NCBI GenBank assembly: GCA_003450735.1
Contig: DMEZ01000027.1
Location: forward strand, 4,827 to 10,030
Source: Elusimicrobiota bacterium
GTDB lineage: Bacteria; Elusimicrobiota; Elusimicrobia; UBA1565
Direction of reading: 5' to 3'
Length of the DNA: 5,204 nucleotides
Shown: positions 1-4,441 of the stretch, one piece after another
How positions within the stretch are numbered: the first letter of the stretch is position 1
Layout: each line of letters opens with the position of its first letter
Notes under the pieces: generated by a model
Databases searched by the model: none
Seen by the model: only the letters and a program-made list of their open reading frames with translations
Told to the model about the DNA's origin: nothing
Translations under genes and position numbers: made by a program

Positions 1-58
1 TCGCCGCGGTCGCTCGGGAGCGCCCGCAGCTCACCCTTCCGTTGCACACATAGGGGTA

Positions 59-87
59 TTGACAATAGCAATTCTCTGCTGTACAAT
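59..87 (+). promoter_or_regulatory. sigma-70 promoter of brnTA, predicted leaderless
   Basis: A perfect -35 box TTGACA lies at 59-64 and a -10 box TACAAT at 82-87, separated by 17 bases, so both boxes and the spacing are close to the housekeeping consensus. Transcription would start about 6-8 bases after the -10 box, at 93-95, which coincides with the brnT start codon at 94. No purine-rich ribosome binding site precedes that ATG, in agreement with a leaderless mRNA. The boxes are read directly; the transcription start is inferred. Confidence 0.85.
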
Positions 88-92
88 GTACA
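80..92. promoter_or_regulatory. palindrome over the brnTA -10 box, candidate BrnA operator
   Basis: TGTACA at 80-85 and TGTACA at 87-92 flank a single A and form a 13-base palindrome. It covers the -10 box and ends two bases before the toxin start codon. BrnA antitoxins are ribbon-helix-helix proteins known to repress their own operon, and a bound repressor here would block RNA polymerase. The symmetry is seen; the identity of the binding protein is inferred. Confidence 0.55.
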
Positions 93-93
93 T

Positions 94-378
94 ATGAGCG
101 AATTACGCTTCGAGTGGGACGAAGCCAAGAATCGGGAGAACATCAAGAAGCACGGCGTTGCATTCGAGGAGGCGCAGACCGTATTCCTCGATGAAAATGC
201 CATCCGGTTCTACGACCCGGACCACTCGCAGGACGAGGATAGATTCATCATGCTGGGTATGGGCTGTAGGCTCCGCGTCCTTGTCGTGTGCCACTGCTTC
301 AGAGTAAGCGACAGCGTCGTTAGGATCATCTCCGCCAGAAAGGCGCAGAAGCGAGAAGCAGCGAGCTACGGGAGTTAA
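94..378 (+). CDS. brnT: BrnT family toxin (ribonuclease) of a type II toxin-antitoxin system
   Basis: This 94-residue protein has the hallmarks of BrnT, a RelE-like-fold ribonuclease toxin that arrests growth by cleaving RNA in the cytoplasm until BrnA binds it. The N-terminal signature FEWDEAKNRENIKKHGV (residues 6-22) followed by FEEA, the acidic/His stretch DPDHSQDEDR (41-50), the central hydrophobic strand RVLVVCHCF (61-69) and the C-terminal block RIISARKAQKREAASY (77-92) all fit the family, as does the length. The start at 94 keeps the family's usual short N-terminus but has no Shine-Dalgarno; the promoter position suggests a leaderless message. Toxin first, antitoxin second, with a 4-base gap, is the standard brnTA order. 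No truncation or frameshift is visible. Base composition is more AT-rich than in the downstream transporters, which may indicate transfer. Confidence 0.95.
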   Translation: MSELRFEWDEAKNRENIKKHGVAFEEAQTVFLDENAIRFYDPDHSQDEDRFIMLGMGCRLRVLVVCHCFRVSDSVVRIISARKAQKREAASYGS

Positions 379-382
379 TGCC

Positions 383-604
383 ATGAGAGCGTCCTACGAC
401 TTTTCGAAGATGAAGGGCGAAAAGAACCCGTACATTTCGAGGCTCAAGAAGCCGATCACCATCCGGCTCGACCAGAGCACTGTGGCCTACTTTAAAGACC
501 TGGCCACTGAACTCGGGATGCCTTACCAAAGCCTCATCAATCTCTATCTCCGGGATTGCGCCGCCCATCACAAGCGAATCGCCCTTAAGTGGGTCGGTGC
601 ATAA
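383..604 (+). CDS. brnA: BrnA family antitoxin, ribbon-helix-helix
   Basis: This 73-residue protein is the partner expected after brnT: it binds and neutralises the toxin and, in studied systems, represses the operon. The N-terminal YDFS (residues 5-8) and NPY (15-17) and the segment LKKPITIRLD (21-30) match BrnA. ITIRLD is the DNA-binding beta strand of the ribbon-helix-helix fold, followed by helix VAYFKDLATELG and the second helix beginning GMPYQSLINLYL (45-56). The start ATG lies 4 bases after the toxin stop, with GGGAG at 370-374 as ribosome binding site inside the end of brnT. The two genes are therefore co-transcribed and probably translationally coupled. The length is at the short end of the family but the domain is complete. 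Its likely operator is the palindrome at 80-92. Confidence 0.93.
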   Translation: MRASYDFSKMKGEKNPYISRLKKPITIRLDQSTVAYFKDLATELGMPYQSLINLYLRDCAAHHKRIALKWVGA

Positions 605-681
605 CATTGGCTTGAATCGCCCTCGCTACGGGGATCGGCTTCCTGGGAGCGGCGGGTCAGCCTGGCGATGAAGCGGTGGAA

Positions 682-698
682 GGATCCCCGGCGGATCC
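682..698. terminator. weak hairpin between convergent genes, possible terminator
   Basis: Two GGATCC hexamers (682-687 and 693-698) can pair across a 5-base loop in the 103-base gap between the convergent brnA and the minus-strand transporter. On the minus strand the hairpin lies just past the transporter stop and is followed by only two T residues, so it lacks a real U-tract. It is the best termination candidate in the gap, but a poor one. Confidence 0.2.
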
Positions 699-707
699 GG
701 CAGAAGC

Positions 708-2909
708 CTACGCTTTCGTCTCGCCTTTCCGCTGCTCCTTGCTGAAGAACAGCCAGGGAGCGGCCACCCGGAGGATCCCGAGGATCGTCATGGCGACGCC
801 CGCGATGGTGAGCGCCATCTGCGTCGGGATCCCCTGCAAAACGAAGCCGTAGAGGTAGGTCGCCAGGATCGCGGTCAGGATGCCCAGGAAGGAGCGCGCC
901 GAGAGGATCTTCGGCACCTCCTCCTGCGAGTACTTGCCGAGCTCCTTCTGGTAGAGCCCCGCGACGATGATCCCGCCGAAGCCGGTCACGATGGACTGCA
1001 GGGCGTAGAGGCCGAGGATGCCCCAGATGCTCGGGAAGGAGATCATCATCCAGAACAGCGGCACCTCCAGGGCGGAGAGGAGGTAGAAGGGGATGGTCAG
1101 CGACTCCTCGGTCTTGAAGCCCAGCTTCTTCAGGAGTTTACGGAGGGGGTCGACGAGCAGGGTCGTGACGATGCTGCCCATGCTCGCGGCGGCCGTCAGC
1201 AGGCCGTAGTAGCCCATCGGGGTGCTCGTGATGCCCTTGAGCACCCAGCCGATGACCGGCACGTCCAGGATGGCCCCGATGGTCGCCGGGTGGGCCTTGA
1301 GCACGCCCTCCACGAACTCCGGCAGGATGTTGAAGATGAGCGGGTCGGAGAAGAGCGAGCTGACCAGCGCCATGATGAGCAGGGTGCGCAGGAAGCGGTT
1401 CTTGAACACGAGCTTCACGCCGTCCTTCAGGGAGACCACCAGGGTCTTCAGGGTGTCCTTGAGCTTGAGGGGCTTAGCCGGCTGCGCCGCGGCCTCCGTC
1501 TCGGAAGGGGCGACCTTGTTCTTGATGATGCTGATCCCGGCGAAGATGAGGCCCGCCAGGGCCATCGTTCCCGCGTAGATGCCGTAGATGATGGGCCCGC
1601 CGACCCCGGTCTTGCCGAAGAGCTCCTGGATGGCGGCGACCCGTCCGGCCAGCGCCGGGCCGATGATGGCCGCGAGCGAGGAGATGAAGGTCAGGATCGA
1701 GTTGGCCTTCATCCGTTCGGCCGCGGTCACGCTCTTGTCGCCCATGATGCGGGTGGTGGAGGCCGAGTCCATCGTGACGAAGATGCCCTGGAAGAAGCTC
1801 TGCGCCATCACGAGGCCGAAGTAGACCATGAACGCGCTCGACAGGGTCAGCAGGCCGGAGGCGAAGAAGACGCCGGGGATGAGGGCCAGGATGCCCGCCC
1901 GGGCGAAGGCCGAGATGACCAGCCAGCGGCCCGGCCCCTCCGCCTTCGCCTTGGAGAAGAGCGGGACGGTGAAGTAGCTGACCGCCTGGGAGCCCCAGTG
2001 CATGAGCCGCTGGAGGCTGCGGTTCTGGCGGATGAGGGCTTTCAGGGCTTCCGCGTCGTTGATGCGCGGGTCGCCGGCCTCGTTGAGCAGGTTCTTGGTG
2101 AAGGACGAAACGAAATAGGGCATCCCCACGATGTACATCTGGAAGCCCATCAGGTAGGTGGAATACGCCGTCACGTACTTCCAGAAGCTCCTGTTGCGCT
2201 CCGGGTCCTTGAAGACCTGCGTAAGTCGTGCTCCTTTCGCAGGCCCCTGGAGGCTCTCAGGAGAGCCGGAAGGGGCGTGGGTGATGGGCGCCTTGGGCTC
2301 GGCCGGCGCCTCCGCATCGGGCGCGGCCGCCTGGGAGGACTCGAGGCGGGAGGCGCCGAGCGCGGTCTCCGCGACCGGGACGGCCTCGGCCGAGGCCGTC
2401 TGCCGGACTTTCTCGCCGGTGAGGGCGCTGAACTGCCGGTCGGCGATCTCGCGAGCGCCGCCTTCCTGGGCCTGGGGCAGGTTTTTGCCGGCCTCGGCGA
2501 CGGCTTCCACGACCGGGTGGACGCGTTTCTCAAGGAAGGTCTTCGGGGTCTGCGCGGCCTGCTCTTTGGCCGCCGCGGCCGGAGCGGCTGTGAGGGGGGA
2601 GAGTTTGGCCGAGATCGGGGAGGCGGCCGTGATGAGGGCCGCCGCCTTGACGCTCGGAGCGGAGACGACCGCCTGCGTCTTGAGCGTCGGCAGGACGCTC
2701 GGGGCGATGCTTAAGGAAAGGTTCGGGGCCGAGAGATTCGAGATCTGCAGCGCGGCGCCCGGGACGACCACCGGGGCGATGCCGCTCTGGACCGGGGCCT
2801 GCACGCGGACGGATTGTACCTGAGCGATGGTCGGCTGGGCGCCGAGCGCGATCGAGAGGAGAGCCGCGAGCAGCCGGGTCATGAGCTTCATGCCTATATT
2901 AAGGAGCAT
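708..2909 (-). CDS. MFS transporter with signal peptide and long Ala/Pro-rich N-terminal extension
   Basis: This 733-residue membrane protein is nearly twice the roughly 400 residues usual for the major facilitator superfamily. Residues 1-29 look like a signal peptide: a Lys/Arg-containing start, hydrophobic LLAALLSIALGA, and a possible cleavage site after TIA. Residues 30 to about 235 are low-complexity and rich in Ala, Pro, Val and Ser, interrupted by a more helical charged stretch at about 121-170. From about residue 240 to 723 I count roughly 12 hydrophobic segments in two halves. They are separated by a charged central loop (about 463-505), with extra loops after the first segment (about 271-305) and the seventh (about 535-567). 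The substrate cannot be told from sequence. The gene stands alone, divergent from the peptide operon; a shared function is possible but unproven. The family assignment rests on overall pattern, as no crisp motif A is visible. Confidence 0.8.
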   Translation of the reverse strand: MLLNIGMKLMTRLLAALLSIALGAQPTIAQVQSVRVQAPVQSGIAPVVVPGAALQISNLSAPNLSLSIAPSVLPTLKTQAVVSAPSVKAAALITAASPISAKLSPLTAAPAAAAKEQAAQTPKTFLEKRVHPVVEAVAEAGKNLPQAQEGGAREIADRQFSALTGEKVRQTASAEAVPVAETALGASRLESSQAAAPDAEAPAEPKAPITHAPSGSPESLQGPAKGARLTQVFKDPERNRSFWKYVTAYSTYLMGFQMYIVGMPYFVSSFTKNLLNEAGDPRINDAEALKALIRQNRSLQRLMHWGSQAVSYFTVPLFSKAKAEGPGRWLVISAFARAGILALIPGVFFASGLLTLSSAFMVYFGLVMAQSFFQGIFVTMDSASTTRIMGDKSVTAAERMKANSILTFISSLAAIIGPALAGRVAAIQELFGKTGVGGPIIYGIYAGTMALAGLIFAGISIIKNKVAPSETEAAAQPAKPLKLKDTLKTLVVSLKDGVKLVFKNRFLRTLLIMALVSSLFSDPLIFNILPEFVEGVLKAHPATIGAILDVPVIGWVLKGITSTPMGYYGLLTAAASMGSIVTTLLVDPLRKLLKKLGFKTEESLTIPFYLLSALEVPLFWMMISFPSIWGILGLYALQSIVTGFGGIIVAGLYQKELGKYSQEEVPKILSARSFLGILTAILATYLYGFVLQGIPTQMALTIAGVAMTILGILRVAAPWLFFSKEQRKGETKA
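2379..2400. repeat. 22-base perfect palindrome inside the transporter extension
   Basis: Arm GACGGCCTCGG (2379-2389) is followed immediately by its exact reverse complement (2390-2400), with no spacer. It lies in the Ala-rich coding part of the minus-strand transporter, around residues 170-177. It may result from the skewed codon use for Ala/Glu/Val or mark an insertion scar. Confidence 0.6.
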
Positions 2910-2914
2910 CCCCG

Positions 2915-2920
2915 CTCCTT
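2915..2920 (-). promoter_or_regulatory. ribosome binding site fixing the transporter start at 2909
   Basis: On the minus strand AAGGAG lies 5 bases upstream of the ATG at 2909. The alternative in-frame ATG at 2891 (residue 7) is preceded by an AT-rich stretch without a Shine-Dalgarno, so the longer form is preferred. Either start leaves an intact signal peptide. Confidence 0.75.
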
Positions 2921-3003
2921 GCGCATGGCCCGAACGGCCCGGGCGCGGCGGGTTTTGGGCCTAGAACGTAATTGGGCCTTTGGAAGCACCCCGTTCCGTC
3001 TGG

Positions 3004-3033
3004 GTCCTCGGGCCTAAGGACGCCGGGGTCCTT
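3004..3033. repeat. alternating GTCCT / AGGAC half-sites upstream of the peptide promoter
   Basis: GTCCT at 3004-3008, AAGGAC at 3016-3021 and GTCCTT at 3028-3033 can form two mutually exclusive inverted repeats. The stronger is a perfect 6-base stem with a 6-base loop (3016-3033). The cluster ends 6 bases before the -35 box at 3040, a usual place for an activator or repressor site. The symmetry is seen; a regulatory role is inferred and could be chance in GC-rich DNA. Confidence 0.35.
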
Positions 3034-3039
3034 GGAGGG

Positions 3040-3068
3040 TTGCCCGCTGAAGCCGGATTCGCTATAAT
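3040..3068 (+). promoter_or_regulatory. strong sigma-70 promoter of the peptide / exporter / radical SAM operon
   Basis: A consensus -10 box TATAAT lies at 3063-3068. Exactly 17 bases upstream is the -35 box TTGCCC at 3040-3045, which matches four of six consensus positions. Transcription would begin near 3075, giving a leader of about 25 bases before the small ORF. The quality of this promoter in a GC-rich intergenic region supports abundant expression of the short ORF. Confidence 0.85.
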
Positions 3069-3087
3069 CGTCTTGCTGGTAGAATTT

Positions 3088-3094
3088 AAGGAGG
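3088..3094 (+). promoter_or_regulatory. consensus Shine-Dalgarno of the 27-codon ORF
   Basis: AAGGAGG lies 6 bases ahead of the ATG at 3101, which is optimal spacing and close to full complementarity with the 16S 3' end. It is among the strongest ribosome binding sites in the window and is the main reason to treat the short ORF as a real gene. Confidence 0.9.
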
Positions 3095-3100
3095 TTGATC

Positions 3101-3184
3101 ATGTACCTAGACCAGGAAGCCGTCAGCTGTGAAGAGATCCACGGGATGTACGTCCTTCCCCCGGACTACAGCGTCTCGAAGTAA
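3101..3184 (+). CDS. 27-residue peptide, candidate precursor of a radical SAM-modified RiPP
   Basis: This short ORF has a TATAAT promoter, a consensus Shine-Dalgarno and a TAA stop, and ends 22 bases before a strong terminator hairpin. The peptide begins MYLDQEAVSCEEI and ends HGMYVLPPDYSVSK. The first half is acidic (D4, E6, E11, E12) like a leader; the second carries His14, Tyr17 and Tyr23 around a Pro-Pro pair (20-21) and could be the modified core. There is a single Cys (C10), so several thioether bridges are impossible. The downstream radical SAM enzyme with a SPASM-like end and the MFS exporter are the usual partners of such precursors. I do not recognise the precursor family. It is close in size to PqqA (about 23 residues) but lacks its Glu-xxx-Tyr core. 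The main alternative is an attenuation leader peptide. That it is translated is likely; that it is modified is inference. Confidence 0.72.
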   Translation: MYLDQEAVSCEEIHGMYVLPPDYSVSK

Positions 3185-3188
3185 CCGT

Positions 3189-3205
3189 AGACTTTCAAGC
3201 AGTCT
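3189..3205 (+). other. small hairpin between peptide stop and terminator
   Basis: AGACT at 3189-3193 can pair with AGTCT at 3201-3205 across a 7-base loop. It sits between the peptide stop codon and the terminator and would stack directly before it. It could protect the 3' end of the short transcript or take part in attenuation, but a 5-base stem may also be chance. Confidence 0.3.
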
Positions 3206-3206
3206 T

Positions 3207-3246
3207 AAAAAGAGAGCGGCGAGCGCAGCTCGTCCGCTCTCTTTTT
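3207..3246 (+). terminator. strong intrinsic terminator between peptide and exporter genes
   Basis: A perfect 13-base inverted repeat (AAAAAGAGAGCGG at 3207-3219 with CCGCTCTCTTTTT at 3234-3246) encloses a second 5-base stem, CGAGC at 3220-3224 with GCTCG at 3228-3232, leaving a 3-base loop and one bulged T. The arm ends in five T residues on the plus strand and begins with five A residues, so it could also act on the other strand. Because the exporter gene starts 4 bases later without its own visible promoter, the downstream genes probably depend on read-through. Confidence 0.92.
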
Positions 3247-3250
3247 CGGC

Positions 3251-4441
3251 ATGAGAGCGCTCTTCAAGAACCGGGACTTCCTTCTGCTCTGGGCGGGACA
3301 GGCCGTCTCCGGCCTGGGCACCTGGATCAGCTTCGTGGGCCTGAACCTCTACGTCTACGAGCTGTTCGGCTCGGGCAAGGTCCTGGGCACCTTCATGGTC
3401 GTGCGCTTGCTGCCGGCCGTCTTCTTCGGCCCGGTCGGCGGCTGGCTGGCCGACCGCTTCCCCCGCCGCTCGCTCATGATCGCCTGCGACGCCGGGCGGG
3501 CCGTGCTCATCCTAGGCTTCCTGTACGCCAAGAGCCTGCCGGCCTTCTTCGCGCTCGGCCTCCTCCTCTCCGCCATCGACAAGGTCTTCGCCGCGGCCCA
3601 GGGCGCGCTCCTGCCCAGCCTGGTCGCCAAGGACGAGCTCCTGGAGGCCAACTCGGCCTCCAAGATGATGCAGTCGGTCATCACCGTGCTGGGCCCCGCC
3701 GCGGGGGGCCTGCTGGTCGCCGCCTTCGCCTACGAGATCGTGTTCCTCCTGGACTCCCTCTCCTTCCTCGTCTCGGTCGTGTCCATCTGCCTGATCGCGG
3801 GCGGGCGGCAGGCCGCTTCGCAGGCGAGCGGGGAGGCCCCGTGGGCCGAGTTCCGCGCCGTGCGGGACTTCTTCGCACAGCGTCTCTCCCTGCTCTTCCT
3901 GACCCTCATCCGAGTCATCGACGCCCTGGGCTCCGGGGCCTTCAACACGGCCTTGCCCATCTTCGCCAAATCCCTCACCGTCAGCCGCGGCGCGGCCTAC
4001 GGGTGGCTGGTCGGGGCCTGGGCCCTGGGCGAGTTCACGGGCGCCTTCGTGGTGAACCCGCTCGCCCGGAAGGCGGGAGTGAGCCGCGAGAAGCTCTTCG
4101 GGGCGGCGGTCGTCCTCATGGCCCTCGGGATGGGGCTCACCTTCCGCTGCGAGAGCGTGGGCCCCGCCCTGCTGGCCATCTTCATCGGCGGAGTGGGCGA
4201 CGGGGTCTCGAACGTCCTCTTCAACACCGTCCTGATGCAGGAGACCCCCGACGCGCTGCGGGGCAAGGTGCTGGGCACGGTCATCGCCGTCGTCTACAGC
4301 ATGGTCGCGGTGGGGATGACCCTCGCCGGCTTCGCCCTGGACGCCTTCCCGCTCCAGGCCGCCACGGACGCCGCCGTGGTCTTCATCGTGCTGGGCGTCC
4401 TCGCCGGCAGCGCCGCGTTCTTCAGGAGGAGGACCCCGTGA
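3251..4441 (+). CDS. MFS exporter, MFS_3 / DHA3-like
   Basis: This 396-residue, 12-helix inner-membrane protein has the normal length for the major facilitator superfamily, whose DHA3-type members export drugs, siderophores and peptides by proton antiport. The opening FKNRDFLLLWAGQAVSGLG (residues 5-23) is typical of the group. Motif A appears as GGWLADRFPRR (63-73) in the loop after the second helix. LLPSLVAKDELLEANS (120-135) and the late PDALRGKVLG block (333-342) are further family marks. A charged central loop (about 184-208) separates the halves. The start at 3251 is required to keep the first helix, yet no Shine-Dalgarno precedes it, only the terminator's T-tract. The stop overlaps the next gene by 4 bases, so exporter and radical SAM enzyme are translationally coupled. 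Export of the modified peptide is the likely role; the substrate is inferred from context. Confidence 0.9.
   Translation: MRALFKNRDFLLLWAGQAVSGLGTWISFVGLNLYVYELFGSGKVLGTFMVVRLLPAVFFGPVGGWLADRFPRRSLMIACDAGRAVLILGFLYAKSLPAFFALGLLLSAIDKVFAAAQGALLPSLVAKDELLEANSASKMMQSVITVLGPAAGGLLVAAFAYEIVFLLDSLSFLVSVVSICLIAGGRQAASQASGEAPWAEFRAVRDFFAQRLSLLFLTLIRVIDALGSGAFNTALPIFAKSLTVSRGAAYGWLVGAWALGEFTGAFVVNPLARKAGVSREKLFGAAVVLMALGMGLTFRCESVGPALLAIFIGGVGDGVSNVLFNTVLMQETPDALRGKVLGTVIAVVYSMVAVGMTLAGFALDAFPLQAATDAAVVFIVLGVLAGSAAFFRRRTP
4424..4432 (+). promoter_or_regulatory. ribosome binding site fixing the GTG start of the radical SAM gene
   Basis: AGGAGGAGG within the last codons of the exporter gene ends 5 bases before the GTG at 4438. 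This supports GTG as start and the GTGA overlap with the exporter's TGA stop at 4439-4441. The strength of this site contrasts with the missing site of the exporter itself. Confidence 0.85.

Noticed and set aside
3..53. Open frame on the plus strand ending at TAG 51-53, possible tail of an upstream gene
   Set aside because: Only 16 codons are visible and they match no family I recognise; GC-rich DNA often stays open this long by chance.
605..707. Intergenic stretch between brnA and the transporter examined for a small gene or strong terminator
   Set aside because: No short ORF with a ribosome binding site and no hairpin with a proper T-tract; only weak inverted repeats are present.
1290..2714. 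Very long plus-strand open frame opposite the minus-strand transporter
   Set aside because: Its product is an Arg/Gly/Asp/Glu-rich composition typical of the antisense of GC-rich Ala/Leu-rich coding DNA; the minus strand has membrane helices, a signal peptide and a ribosome binding site.
2158..2823. Plus-strand open frame of about 220 codons within the transporter extension
   Set aside because: It lies in the low-complexity coding region, lacks a recognisable domain and ribosome binding site, and is best explained as a shadow frame.
2930..3000. Promoter for the minus-strand transporter
   Set aside because: Only poor matches to -35/-10 boxes were found on the minus strand, none with acceptable spacing, so no call was made.
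2899..3102. Minus-strand open frame across the divergent intergenic region
   Set aside because: It overlaps the peptide promoter and the transporter start, and its composition is not protein-like. No ribosome binding site was apparent.
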